Shown here piece after piece: positions 24,879-33,551 of a stretch of DNA of 64,000 nt. This DNA is from Acidimicrobiales bacterium (GTDB lineage Bacteria; Actinomycetota; Acidimicrobiia; Acidimicrobiales; SKKL01): NCBI GenBank assembly GCA_034521975.1, contig JAXHLR010000005.1:186001-250000 (forward strand). Reading direction: 5' to 3'. The first letter of the stretch is position 1. Each line of letters starts with the position of its first letter. The notes under the pieces were generated by a model, which saw nothing but the letters and a program-made list of their open reading frames with translations, was not told where the DNA came from and ran no database searches. A program made the translations under genes and the position numbers.

Positions 24879-26528
24879 ATGGCCGATGCGTCCGAGTCCA
24901 CCCAGGCGACCGCCGGCGGGTCCGGCGGCGCCCCGACCCGCGGCGCGCTGGTGCGGTCGAGCGCGCTGGTGGCGGTGGGCACCGGCCTGTCGCGGGTCAC
25001 CGGGCTGGTCCGGGTCTTCGCGCTGCTCTACGCCCTGAACCAGACGTGGCTCACCGACGTCTACAACGTCGCCAACACCATGCCGAACCTGGTGTACGAG
25101 CTGCTGCTCGGCGGCATCCTGTCGGCCACGCTCGTGCCGGTCTTCACCGAACGGGTGAAGAAGGAGGACGGCGGCACCTCGGCGGTGGTCTCGACCGCCG
25201 CGCTGGTGCTCGTGGTGGTTGCGGTCGTCGGCATCATCGCCGCCCCGTGGATCATCGCCGGGTTCGCCCTCGCGCTCGAGAACCCGTCGGCGGCCGAGCT
25301 TGCCTCCTACCGCGAGGTCGGCACCACTCTGCTGCGGTTCTTCATGCCCCAGGTGCTGTTCTACGGGCTGATCACCGTGGTGACCGCCATGTTGCACGCC
25401 CGGCGCCACTACCTCGCTCCCGCCTACGCACCGGTGCTGAACAACCTGGTGGTGTCGGCGATGTTCCTGTCGCTTCCCACGCTGGTCGGCCGCGGGGTCG
25501 GCGAGCCCGGAGCGCTGGTGCAGGCGGTGGGCGACACCACCTTGCTCCTGCTGCTCGGTCTCGGCACCACCGCCGGTGTGGTGGCCATGGCCTTCGCCAT
25601 GGTGCCGGCGCTGGTGCGCCAGCGGGTGCCGCTGCGGTTCAACCCCGACTTCCGACACCCGGCGGTGAAGACCGTCGTCGGCCTGTCGGGGTGGACTGTC
25701 GGCTATGTCGCCGCCAACCAGATGGCGCTGTTGACGGTCATGTGGCTGGCCCAGACCCAGCCGGCCGGGCACCTGACCGCCTACACGGTGGCCTTCATCT
25801 TCTTCCAGCTGCCCCACGGCCTGTTCGCCGTGTCGATCATGACCACCTTCATGCCCGAGCTGACCCGGTCCGCACAGGACGGTGACGCCGCCGCGTTCGG
25901 CGAGCGGTTCACCCTCGGGGTGCGCCTCATGGCCCTGGTGCTGCTGCCCGCGTCGTTGGGGTACCTGGCTCTGTCGCTCCCGATCGTCGCGCTGTTGCCC
26001 ATCACGCGGGGGGCGCCCGCCTCGGTCACCGCCGGCGTGGTCGCCACCCTGGCGATCGGCCTGTTCGGGTTCTCGGTCTATCTGTTCGCGCTCCGCGGCT
26101 TCTACGCCCGCAAGAACACCAGGACCCCGTTCCTGCTCAACCTCACCGAGAACGGGCTCAACGTGGCCCTGGCGGTGCCGCTGGTCGTGTGGCTGGGGGT
26201 TCAGGGGTTGGGTCTGGCCTACTCGGCGGCGTACCTGGTGGGGGCCGTGCTCGCGGTCCGGTCCCTGTCCAAGGCGGTCGGAGGGCTGGGCCTGCGGTCG
26301 GTCGTCGGGCCCGTGGTGCGGATGGGGCTCGCGGCCGGCGTGTGCGGGCTCGCGGCCTGGGCGGTCTCCCAGCCGCTCGCCTCGACCGGCCCGGTCGCCC
26401 AGATCGCGGTCGGTGTCCCGGTCGGTGTCGTCGTCTATGGCACGGCCCTGATCGCGCTGCGGGTCGACGAGATCGCCACCGCCCGCCGCCTCATCTCCTT
26501 CCGCCTCCGTGCCCGCTCGGCGAGCTGA
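24879..26528 (+). CDS. murJ: Lipid II flippase MurJ
   Basis: MviN/MurJ-family membrane protein, 549 aa, with about 14 hydrophobic segments, that moves lipid II across the membrane for peptidoglycan synthesis. The family blocks TGLSRVTGLVRVFAL, YNVANTMPNLVYELLLGG and VPVFTERV are typical of actinobacterial MurJ. The large cytoplasmic extension seen in mycobacterial MviN is absent. An adjacent GTG at 24876 is an alternative start. Its stop abuts the convergent gluQ stop. Confidence 0.9.
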   Translation: MADASESTQATAGGSGGAPTRGALVRSSALVAVGTGLSRVTGLVRVFALLYALNQTWLTDVYNVANTMPNLVYELLLGGILSATLVPVFTERVKKEDGGTSAVVSTAALVLVVVAVVGIIAAPWIIAGFALALENPSAAELASYREVGTTLLRFFMPQVLFYGLITVVTAMLHARRHYLAPAYAPVLNNLVVSAMFLSLPTLVGRGVGEPGALVQAVGDTTLLLLLGLGTTAGVVAMAFAMVPALVRQRVPLRFNPDFRHPAVKTVVGLSGWTVGYVAANQMALLTVMWLAQTQPAGHLTAYTVAFIFFQLPHGLFAVSIMTTFMPELTRSAQDGDAAAFGERFTLGVRLMALVLLPASLGYLALSLPIVALLPITRGAPASVTAGVVATLAIGLFGFSVYLFALRGFYARKNTRTPFLLNLTENGLNVALAVPLVVWLGVQGLGLAYSAAYLVGAVLAVRSLSKAVGGLGLRSVVGPVVRMGLAAGVCGLAAWAVSQPLASTGPVAQIAVGVPVGVVVYGTALIALRVDEIATARRLISFRLRARSAS

Positions 26529-27437
26529 TCAGCGGTCGGTCTCGAAGGTCCACGGCTCGCGGGGGAGCAGCGTCGGATCGAAACGTGCCACCAGCTCGGC
26601 AGGGGTGACCGGCTCGCCCGGCTCGGCCAGCCCCAGCGAGGCCGCGAGCAGCGACAGCACCTGCTTCGGTGACTCCCCGAGAGCCTGACGGTCGGCGAGG
26701 GTGACCGCGCCGTGGCGCTTGGCCATGCGCTGGCCATCGGCTCCCAGCACCAGCGGGACGTGCGCGTGGGCGGGCCGGGGCAGCCCCAACAGGTCGGCGA
26801 TGTGGAGCTGGCGGGGGGTCGAAGGCAACAGGTCGTCGCCCCGCACCACCTCTTCGATGCCCTGGTCGGCGTCGTCGATCACCACCGCCAGGTTGTAGGC
26901 GGGGGTGCCGTCGTTGCGCTGCAGGACCACGTCGTCGACCAGACCCCGGTAGGTGCCGTGGATCCGGTCGACGACCTCGGCCTCGCGCACCTGGGCCCGC
27001 AGCCGGATCGCGGCAGGGCGCCCCGTGGCGGCGCGCTCGGCGCGCTCGGCGGCGCTGAGGCGCAGGCACGTCCCTGGGTAGGCACCCTCGGGAGCCTCGC
27101 CGTGCTGTGCGGAGGCGGCCTCGCGGATCTCTCGTCGGGTGCAGGTGCACTCGTAGGTCAGACCGGCGTCGGTGAGCCTGCGGATCGTCTCGTGGTACTG
27201 CTCGAAGCGCTCGGACTGGCGCACGACGGGTCTGTCCCAGTCGAGTCCCAGCGCGGCCAGGTCGGCGAGTTGCCGGGCCTCGTGTGCTCGGTTCGACACG
27301 CGGTCGTCGAGATCCTCGACCCGCATCAGGAACCGGCTGCGCGCCGATCGTGCGAACAGCCAGGCCACCAGCGCGGTGCGAAGGTTGCCGAGGTGGAGGT
27401 CCCCGGTGGGGCTGGGGGCGAAGCGACCGACGGCCAT
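26529..27437 (-). CDS. gluQ: Glutamyl-Q tRNA(Asp) synthetase
   Basis: A GluRS-like enzyme without an anticodon-binding domain (302 aa) that attaches glutamate to queuosine in tRNA-Asp. The HIGH-like motif lies in APSPTGDLHLGN (7-18). The KMSKS-like motif is RMAKRHG near 235, here lacking the consensus serine. The zinc cysteines CTC...YPGTC near 97-120 are characteristic. Full GluRS would be ~470 aa, so the shortness supports gluQ. It implies that the organism has queuosine. Confidence 0.87.
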   Translation of the reverse strand: MAVGRFAPSPTGDLHLGNLRTALVAWLFARSARSRFLMRVEDLDDRVSNRAHEARQLADLAALGLDWDRPVVRQSERFEQYHETIRRLTDAGLTYECTCTRREIREAASAQHGEAPEGAYPGTCLRLSAAERAERAATGRPAAIRLRAQVREAEVVDRIHGTYRGLVDDVVLQRNDGTPAYNLAVVIDDADQGIEEVVRGDDLLPSTPRQLHIADLLGLPRPAHAHVPLVLGADGQRMAKRHGAVTLADRQALGESPKQVLSLLAASLGLAEPGEPVTPAELVARFDPTLLPREPWTFETDR

Positions 27438-27515
27438 GGCCCTTGCATCCTGCCACGCTCCTGCCCCGGAGCACCTCGGGACGGAATCGGTTCGGTCGGG
27501 GCGAGGGTGCGCCCG

Positions 27516-27521
27516 TAGGCT
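27516..27521 (+). promoter_or_regulatory. -10 box before metG
   Basis: TAGGCT ends seven bases before the metG GTG (27529). The intervening GGGGAG could also act as a weak ribosome site. Confidence 0.4.
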
Positions 27522-27528
27522 GGGGAGC

Positions 27529-29058
27529 GTGACAGACCGCTTCTATGTGACGACGCCGATCTACTACGTGAACGACGCGCCCCACATCGGGCACGCCTAC
27601 ACGACGGTGATCGCCGACTCGCTCGCCCGTTGGCACCGCCTGCTCGGCGACGAGACCTTCTTTCTCACCGGCACCGACGAGCACGGGTTGAAGGTGAAGC
27701 GCTCGGCCGACGAGGCGGGGGTGACACCGCAGGAGCAGGCCGACCTCAACGCCAACCGCTTTCGCGAGACCTGGGACGCCCTCGGCATCTCCTACGACGA
27801 CTTCATCCGCACCACCGAGCCGCGGCATCACCGGGCGGTGCAGGCGTTGCTGCAAGCGGTCTATGACAACGGGTGGATCGAGAAGGGCACCTACGAGGGT
27901 CTCTACTGCGTGTCGTGCGAGGCCTACTACAACGACGACGACCTCCTCGACGGCAACTGCCCGGTCCACGGCCGGCCCGTCGAGTTCCTCCAGGAGGAGA
28001 ACTACTTCTTCAAGCTCTCGGCCTTCGCCGGGCGGCTCGAGGAGTGGCTCAGCTCCGACGAGCTGGCGGTCATCCCCGACGGCAAGCGCCGCGAGGCGCT
28101 CGGTCTGGTCCGTCACGGTCTCGACGACGTGTCGATCACCCGCACGTCACTCGACTGGGGCGTGCAGGTCCCGTGGGACGACGACCACGTCTTCTACGTC
28201 TGGTACGACGCGCTCATCAACTACGCCACCGCGGTGGGCTACGGCACCGACGACGAGCGCTTCACCCGATGGTGGCCGCACACCCTGCACCTGCTGGCCA
28301 AGGACATCCTCCGGTTCCACTGCGTGTACTGGCCGGCGATGCTGATGGCGGCGGGGATCGAGCCGATGCCGCGCCTGGCTGTGCACGGCTACCTGCTGCT
28401 CGGCGGCGAGAAGCTGTCCAAGACCGTGCACGGTCCGGCGAAGCTCACCGACATCGCACCCGCACGCCTGGTCGAGGACTTCGGTGTCGACGGGTTCCGC
28501 TACCACCTGCTGCGCGACACCCCGTTCGGACCCGACGGCGACTTCTCCTACGAGGGCATGGTCGCCCGCTACAACTCCGACCTGGCCAACAACCTCGGCA
28601 ACCTGCTGTCGCGGGTCGCCACGGTCGTGGCCAAGAAGTGCGACGGCGTCGGACCGGCACCACGTCCCGACGGTCCCCTCGCCGAGATCGTCGCCGAGGC
28701 CTACCGCGACGCGGCGGAGGCGTGGGCGGGGGTCGCCCCCTCGATCGCGCTCGACGCCACCTGGCGGATCGTGCGCGAGACCAACGCCCACCTCGAGGCC
28801 AACGAACCGTGGAAGACCGATCCCGGTCCCGAGGTCGATGCGGTCATGGGCGACGCCCTGGAGGCATTGCGGATCGTCGCCATCCTGGCCAGCCCCGCGC
28901 TGCCGGGCACCTGCGAGGCGATCTGGCAGCGCATCGGGTTGGGCGGGTCACCGCTCGATCAGCGTCTGCCCGCCGCCGCCGAATGGGGTCAGTACCCCGG
29001 CGACCTGTCGGTCGAGAAGGGCGCGCCGCTGTTCCCCCGCATCAAGGCCGAGGCCTGA
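27529..29058 (+). CDS. metG: Methionyl-tRNA synthetase
   Basis: Charges tRNA-Met, initiator and elongator. HIGH motif APHIGHAY (near 18-25) and KMSKS variant GGEKLSKT (near 295) are visible. A zinc-knuckle remnant CVSCEAYY with NCPVHG lies near 125-145. The anticodon-binding helix bundle follows, to 509 aa, without the C-terminal dimerisation (Trbp111) domain. The GTG start places FYVTTPIYYVND at the normal N-terminus. A four-base gap leads to tatD. Confidence 0.95.
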   Translation: MTDRFYVTTPIYYVNDAPHIGHAYTTVIADSLARWHRLLGDETFFLTGTDEHGLKVKRSADEAGVTPQEQADLNANRFRETWDALGISYDDFIRTTEPRHHRAVQALLQAVYDNGWIEKGTYEGLYCVSCEAYYNDDDLLDGNCPVHGRPVEFLQEENYFFKLSAFAGRLEEWLSSDELAVIPDGKRREALGLVRHGLDDVSITRTSLDWGVQVPWDDDHVFYVWYDALINYATAVGYGTDDERFTRWWPHTLHLLAKDILRFHCVYWPAMLMAAGIEPMPRLAVHGYLLLGGEKLSKTVHGPAKLTDIAPARLVEDFGVDGFRYHLLRDTPFGPDGDFSYEGMVARYNSDLANNLGNLLSRVATVVAKKCDGVGPAPRPDGPLAEIVAEAYRDAAEAWAGVAPSIALDATWRIVRETNAHLEANEPWKTDPGPEVDAVMGDALEALRIVAILASPALPGTCEAIWQRIGLGGSPLDQRLPAAAEWGQYPGDLSVEKGAPLFPRIKAEA

Positions 29059-29061
29059 TCG

Positions 29062-29826
29062 GTGGCCGAGTCGCCGGCCGGCCTCTGGTGGGCCGACCAG
29101 CACTGTCATCTGCGGCGTGACACCGCGTCGGAGCAGGTGGCCGAGGCGAACGACGCCGGGGTCGACATCCTCGTCACCGTCGGCACCGACCTGGAGAGCT
29201 CGCGCCTGGCGATCGAGATGGCCGGGCAGTTCGACGGGGTGTGGGCGACCGTCGGGCTGCATCCCCACGACGCCAAGGACGGACTCGACGGGATCGAGGA
29301 ACTGCTGGGGTCGCCCAAGGTGGTGGCGGTGGGGGAGTGCGGGCTCGACTACTACTACGAGCACTCACCCCGTGACACTCAGCGCGAGGTGTTCGCCGCC
29401 CAGATCGCGATGGCGCATCGCCACGGGCTGCCGCTTGTCATCCACTCGCGCGATGCCTGGGACGACACCTTCGAGGTGCTGGCCGCGGAAGGTGCGCCCG
29501 AGCACACGGTGATGCACTGCTTCACCGGTGGGCCCGACGAGGCGCGGCGCAGCCTCGACCTCGGGGCGCACCTCTCCTTCAGCGGGATCGTGTCGTTCCC
29601 CAACGCGCCCGGGGTGCGCGAGGCGGCCGCGCTGTGCCCGGCCGATCGGTACCTGGTCGAGACCGACTCGCCCTACCTCGCGCCGGTGCCCCACCGGGGT
29701 CGCAAGAACCGCCCGGCCCTGCTGCCGCACGTGGGCGAGGCGGTGGCCGAGGCACGGGGCGCGACCGTCGAGGTCGTCGCGTCGCAGTCCCGCGCCACCG
29801 CGCGTGGCTTCTACCGGTTGGCCTGA
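29062..29826 (+). CDS. tatD: TatD-family metal-dependent hydrolase (DNase)
   Basis: Metal-dependent 3'-5' exonuclease family, 254 aa. The metal site motifs are HCH (14-16), GECGLDYYY with the bridging Glu near 93, the IHSRDAW and MHCFTGG blocks, and TDSPYLAPVP with the C-terminal Asp. It follows metG by four bases, the order seen in many bacteria. The GTG start has no clear ribosome site and is probably coupled. Confidence 0.92.
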   Translation: MAESPAGLWWADQHCHLRRDTASEQVAEANDAGVDILVTVGTDLESSRLAIEMAGQFDGVWATVGLHPHDAKDGLDGIEELLGSPKVVAVGECGLDYYYEHSPRDTQREVFAAQIAMAHRHGLPLVIHSRDAWDDTFEVLAAEGAPEHTVMHCFTGGPDEARRSLDLGAHLSFSGIVSFPNAPGVREAAALCPADRYLVETDSPYLAPVPHRGRKNRPALLPHVGEAVAEARGATVEVVASQSRATARGFYRLA

Positions 29827-29903
29827 GCCCGACCCCGCGCGCCGGGTGGGGTCTGTAGCGTGCCTCTAGTTTGTGCGCTTGTGACCATCCGAGCGCGAGG
29901 AGG

Positions 29904-29932
29904 TTGCATTCTCGTTACGGGCTCCCTAAGGT
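29904..29932 (+). promoter_or_regulatory. Sigma70-type promoter of the rpf gene
   Basis: TTGCAT (29904-29909), a 17-bp spacer and TAAGGT (29927-29932). This predicts a transcript starting near 29939 and a leader of about 140 nt before the GTG at 30080. Confidence 0.5.
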
Positions 29933-29947
29933 TCCGGCAGCACTCCG

Positions 29948-30050
29948 CACCCGAGTCGATGTCTCCGACGACGGTGCCATCAAGATCCGAACCCAGGGAA
30001 GGACGGAGTCCTGGTAGGAGACCATCGGCCCATCGGCCACGAGTCGGGTG
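29948..30050 (+). ncRNA. Structured 5' leader of rpf (riboswitch candidate)
   Basis: CACCCGA (29948-29954) can pair with TCGGGTG (30044-30050), closing a domain of about 100 nt. Inside are smaller stems, for example CCAGG/CCTGG around 29992-30014. Actinobacterial rpf genes are often preceded by the ydaO/yuaA c-di-AMP riboswitch; I could not confirm that motif's conserved core here by eye. No credible coding frame occupies the leader. Confidence 0.3.
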
Positions 30051-30079
30051 ACACCGACGCTTCGCCCGCCGCGGACCCA

Positions 30080-30874
30080 GTGGTCCGTGGTCCCGTCGTT
30101 CGTCGGCGGGAGCGGCGGCGCCTGGCCGTCGCGGTGATCTCCACCATGATGGCGGTACCGCTGCTGCTGGTCGAGGTCGCCCCGGGGGCGGACGCGTCGC
30201 CCGACTCCGAGCTAGCCGCCTTCGTCGTCGACGAGCTTGCGATGGTCGCCCCCCCGGACCGCTTCGACATCGGGATGGCCGGATCCGCTTCCGCGCTCGG
30301 CCAGCCCCGCTCGGTCGGTTCGATCACCGGCGACGACCTGGCCGCCCCCCGTCTGGTCTCCACCCTGTCCAACGGTGACGCCCTGCGTGCCCAGGCCGAA
30401 GCCGAGGCCGCCGAGGAAGCGGCCCGACAGGCCGAGGCGGAGCGCCAGCGCCGCCTCGCCGAGCAGGAGGCCGCCGAGGAAGCCGAGCGTGCCCAGCGTC
30501 GGGCCGAGGCCGAGCGCCGGGCGGCCGAAGAGGCGGCGGCACAGGCCGATGCCCAGGCCCGGGCCGAAGCCGACGCCGCAGCCGGGTCCGGCACCACCGC
30601 TTCCGGTGGACCGACCCCCGAGCAGTGGCACTCGCTGCGCATGTGCGAATCGGCCAACAACTACCAGGCCGTCAGCGGCAACGGTCTCTACTTCGGTGCC
30701 TACCAGTTCTATCCCGGCACCTGGGACAGCACCGCACGCCACGCCGGCCGAAGCGACCTGGTGGGCGTCCGTCCCGACCACGCGGCGCCCGCCGACCAGG
30801 ACGCCATGGCCCAGGCGCTCTACCAGCGTCGTGGAAGCCGCCCGTGGCCGCACTGCGGCGTTCATCTGCGCTGA
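30080..30874 (+). CDS. Resuscitation-promoting factor-like lytic transglycosylase
   Basis: Secreted peptidoglycan-cleaving protein, 264 aa. A basic N-terminus and hydrophobic signal (about 12-38) lead into a linker. A long Ala/Glu/Arg coiled coil follows (about 105-170). The Rpf/transglycosylase-like domain at the C-terminus has the catalytic Glu in MCESANNYQAV (~190), the GAYQFYPGTWD block and a terminal cysteine (WPHC) that could pair with the one in CES. It lies directly upstream of rsmA, a conserved actinobacterial order (rpfB-ksgA-ispE). Confidence 0.88.
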   Translation: MVRGPVVRRRERRRLAVAVISTMMAVPLLLVEVAPGADASPDSELAAFVVDELAMVAPPDRFDIGMAGSASALGQPRSVGSITGDDLAAPRLVSTLSNGDALRAQAEAEAAEEAARQAEAERQRRLAEQEAAEEAERAQRRAEAERRAAEEAAAQADAQARAEADAAAGSGTTASGGPTPEQWHSLRMCESANNYQAVSGNGLYFGAYQFYPGTWDSTARHAGRSDLVGVRPDHAAPADQDAMAQALYQRRGSRPWPHCGVHLR

Positions 30875-31677
30875 CCCACTCACCGGCCGACATCGCTGCG
30901 ATCCTGCAGGCGCATGGGCTCTCGCCCAGCCGTGCCCTGGGTCAGAACTTCGTGGCCGATCCCAACACCGTCCGCCGGATCGCCCGACTCGCCGAGGTGG
31001 GTCGTGGCGACCACGTGGTCGAGATCGGGGCCGGTCTGGGATCGCTCACCCGGGCGCTGGCCGAGACCGGGGCCGCGGTCACCGCGGTCGAGGTGGACCG
31101 CCACCTGGTCCCGGTGCTGCGTGAGCAGGTCGATACCCTCGGGGTCGAGGTGATCGAGGGTGACGCCGGCGACCTCGACTGGGCCGAGGTGCTGGGCGGG
31201 GCCAGCGGGTGGGTGCTGGTGGCCAACCTGCCCTACAACGTGGCGACACCCCTGGTGCTCGATCTGCTCGACGACGTTCCGGCGATCGAGCGGATGCTGG
31301 TCATGGTCCAGCTCGAGGCGGGCCAGCGGCTGGCGGCCGGGGTCGGTGATCCGGCCTATGGCATCCCCTCGGTGAAGGTCGCCTACTGGGCCAGCGCCGA
31401 GCTGGTGGGTCGGGTGCCGCCGTCGGTGTTCGTGCCGCGCCCACGCGTCGAGTCGGTGCTGGTGCGCATCGAGCGGCGTCCCGTCCCCGCCGTCGAGGCG
31501 GACCCCGACCGGTTGTTCGCGCTGGTGCGGGCCGGGTTCGGGCAACGGCGCAAGATGCTTCGTCGGTCCCTGGCCGGGCTGGTCGAACCCGGGGGCTTCG
31601 AACGAGCTGGTGTGCGGCCCGAGGCCCGGGCCGAGGAGCTGTCGATCGAGGATTGGGGCCGGCTGGCCGAGCGCTAG
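30844..31677 (+). CDS. rsmA: 16S rRNA dimethyladenosine transferase
   Basis: Dimethylates A1518 and A1519 in 16S rRNA helix 45 (KsgA). The N-terminal ALGQNFVADPN, SAM motif VEIGAGLGSLT, catalytic NLPYNVATP and FVPRPRVESVL are all present. With the GTG at 30844 it is 277 aa and overlaps the rpf gene by 31 nt; a later non-ATG start near 30874 is possible. The final stop is convergent with the MBL gene. Confidence 0.94.
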   Translation: MAALRRSSALTHSPADIAAILQAHGLSPSRALGQNFVADPNTVRRIARLAEVGRGDHVVEIGAGLGSLTRALAETGAAVTAVEVDRHLVPVLREQVDTLGVEVIEGDAGDLDWAEVLGGASGWVLVANLPYNVATPLVLDLLDDVPAIERMLVMVQLEAGQRLAAGVGDPAYGIPSVKVAYWASAELVGRVPPSVFVPRPRVESVLVRIERRPVPAVEADPDRLFALVRAGFGQRRKMLRRSLAGLVEPGGFERAGVRPEARAEELSIEDWGRLAER

Positions 31678-31715
31678 CTGACCCGCCGGCCACAGGCCCG
31701 AGTCGACCCGGGGGC

Positions 31716-31765
31716 TGCATGGGCGTCCGACGTGCAGCTCTGGCGACACCACCGACGCCCATGCA
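31716..31765. terminator. Hairpin between convergent rsmA and MBL genes
   Basis: A perfect 12-bp inverted repeat (TGCATGGGCGTC 31716-31727, GACGCCCATGCA 31754-31765) has a 26-nt loop. It lies exactly between two convergent stops. There is no T-run, so it is at best a factor-assisted or bidirectional terminator. Confidence 0.4.
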
Positions 31766-31767
31766 CG

Positions 31768-32748
31768 CTAGCGGGCGAGGGCCGCCATCTGGCCGAAGAG
31801 CTCGACGACGTTGGTCTTCTCCTCGGCGCCGGAGAACTCCCGGAACAACGTGTCGACGTTGATCACGATCCGCTCGGCGTCGCCCCAGGTGGAGAACCGG
31901 CTGGTCCCGAGCTCGCGACCGACGATGTCGGTGGCCGCCGTGGCCGCGTCCATGCCGTCGTCATAGCGTTGGCGGGTCTCGGCGGTGAGCCATTCGAGGT
32001 AGTCGTTCACCGCCCGCACCCCCCGAAGGTCGGTCACCGGCCCATGGCCGGGCACCACCGTGTCGGGGTTCCACGCTTCGATCAGGTCACACGCTGCCAG
32101 CCAGTTCGTGACCGGTCCCTCCCACACGATCGGGTGCCCGCCGATGAAGAGGATGTCGCCGGTGAAGACGGTCTTGCGCTCGGGCACGTGCACGAGCACG
32201 TCGCCGGTGGTGTGGGCGGGCCCGACCTCGATCAGCTCGACCTCGGTGTCGCCCACCGTGAGGTCGAGGCGCCGGCTGAAGGTTCGGGTGGGGAGGGTCT
32301 TGGTGACCCCGGCGAAGTCGAAGGCCCCGAAGCAGCGGGTCACGAACTCGCCGACCTCGCCCATCTCGGGTGCCGCCGCCAACCAACCGGCCATCATCTC
32401 GGGGCTCTCGTCGGCCATCGCCGACGCCGAGGACTCCGACGCGACGATCTCGGCGCCGGTCACCAGCTCGTTGCCGTTGCAGTGGTCGCCGTTGCTGTGG
32501 GTGTTCACCAGGGTGTCGATGCGCGACGCCGAGGGAGCCGCGGCGCGCATGGCATCGAGCATGGTCGCGGTGAGGGGCACGTCATAGAGCGTGTCGACCA
32601 GCAGCGACGCTTCGCCGTCGACGATCAGGCCGGCGTTGCTCCATCCCCAGCCGCCGTCGGGCTGCAGCCACGCCCAGGTGTGGTCACCGACTTCGTGCAA
32701 GCCTCGGGTGTAGTCGATGATCCCGAGCGCTGCGGCCGTGTAGCTCAT
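31768..32748 (-). CDS. Metallo-beta-lactamase-fold hydrolase
   Basis: 326-aa MBL-fold protein without signal peptide. The metal-binding signature reads THSNGDHCNGN, so the second His of the usual HxHxDH is Asn. Later ligands are visible: GPAHTTGDV (His), VFTGDILF (bridging Asp) and VVPGHGPV (His). This suggests a one-metal or altered site. Substrate is unknown. It interrupts the rsmA-ispE pair on the opposite strand. Confidence 0.8.
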   Translation of the reverse strand: MSYTAAALGIIDYTRGLHEVGDHTWAWLQPDGGWGWSNAGLIVDGEASLLVDTLYDVPLTATMLDAMRAAAPSASRIDTLVNTHSNGDHCNGNELVTGAEIVASESSASAMADESPEMMAGWLAAAPEMGEVGEFVTRCFGAFDFAGVTKTLPTRTFSRRLDLTVGDTEVELIEVGPAHTTGDVLVHVPERKTVFTGDILFIGGHPIVWEGPVTNWLAACDLIEAWNPDTVVPGHGPVTDLRGVRAVNDYLEWLTAETRQRYDDGMDAATAATDIVGRELGTSRFSTWGDAERIVINVDTLFREFSGAEEKTNVVELFGQMAALAR

Positions 32749-32780
32749 GGTGTCTCCCTGGCAGCTGTGGTCCCGGTCAG

Positions 32781-32790
32781 AACCTACTCT
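32781..32790. promoter_or_regulatory. Overlapping divergent -10 boxes, MBL gene and ispE
   Basis: Minus-strand TAGGTT (32781-32786) and plus-strand TACTCT (32785-32790) overlap by two bases. The ispE ATG is eight bases downstream; the MBL gene has a ~30-nt leader with AGGGAGA. Confidence 0.4.
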
Positions 32791-32798
32791 GACCTCCG

Positions 32799-33527
32799 AT
32801 GCCTGACACCGAGGTCCTGACCGCCCCCGCCAAGCTCACCGTCTCGCTGCGGGTCACCGGTGTCCGCGCCGACGGCTATCACCTCATCGACGCCGAGATG
32901 GTGACCCTGGACCTGGCGGACACGCTCGTGGTCGGTCCCGGCGACGGGATCGTGGTGCGGGGCGAGTCGGGGGGTGAGGTCCCCGTCGACGACGACAACC
33001 TCGTGGCTCGGGCACTGGCGCTGGCGGGTCGCACCGCTGCGGTCGAGCTCACCAAGCGGATCCCGGCGGGGGCCGGACTCGGGGGTGGGTCGGCCGATGC
33101 CGCCGCGATCCTGCGGTGGGCCGGGTTCGACGACCTCGACGCGGCGGCGGGCATCGGTGCCGACGTGCCGTTCTGTCTCGTCGGCGGCCGCGCCAGGGTG
33201 CGCGGGATCGGTGAGGTGGTCGACCCGTTGCCGTTGGAATCCCGCACCTTCACCCTCTGCACCCCGCCGTTCGGGTGCTCGACCCCCGCGGTGTACGCCG
33301 AGTGGGACGCGCTGGGAGGACCGACGGGGGAGGGACCCAACGACCTGGAGCCGGCCGCGCTGTCGGTCGAACCGCGACTCGCCGAGTGGCGCGACCGTCT
33401 CGGCGAGGCGACGGGGCGGACCCCGGTCCTCGCCGGCAGCGGCTCGACATGGTTCGTCGAAGGAGCATTCCCCGGCCCTGAGCGTGTCGTCGCGCGAACC
33501 GACCGCCCGCGTGGGGCGGTCGTATAA
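32799..33527 (+). CDS. ispE: 4-diphosphocytidyl-2-C-methyl-D-erythritol kinase
   Basis: GHMP kinase of the MEP isoprenoid pathway. The N-terminal TAPAKLTVSLRVTG carries the catalytic lysine. The ATP loop PAGAGLGGGSADAAA lies near 90-104 and the C-terminal glycine motif LAGSGSTWFVEG near 215. At 242 aa it is shorter than the usual 280-310, mainly in the C-terminal domain, but every motif is present. A hairpin overlaps its stop codon. Confidence 0.9.
   Translation: MPDTEVLTAPAKLTVSLRVTGVRADGYHLIDAEMVTLDLADTLVVGPGDGIVVRGESGGEVPVDDDNLVARALALAGRTAAVELTKRIPAGAGLGGGSADAAAILRWAGFDDLDAAAGIGADVPFCLVGGRARVRGIGEVVDPLPLESRTFTLCTPPFGCSTPAVYAEWDALGGPTGEGPNDLEPAALSVEPRLAEWRDRLGEATGRTPVLAGSGSTWFVEGAFPGPERVVARTDRPRGAVV
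33501..33521 (+). terminator. Hairpin at the end of ispE
   Basis: GACCGCCC (33501-33508), a five-base loop and GGGCGGTC (33514-33521), just before the ispE stop, followed by GTATAAC. It has a GC stem but no real T-tract. Confidence 0.35.
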
Positions 33528-33551
33528 CACGCCGAACCGAGCCGGTAGGGG

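Noticed and set aside
29860-30051. 63-codon frame upstream of rpf
   Set aside because: It starts before the predicted promoter, lacks a ribosome site and overlaps the structured leader; composition is unlike that of real genes.
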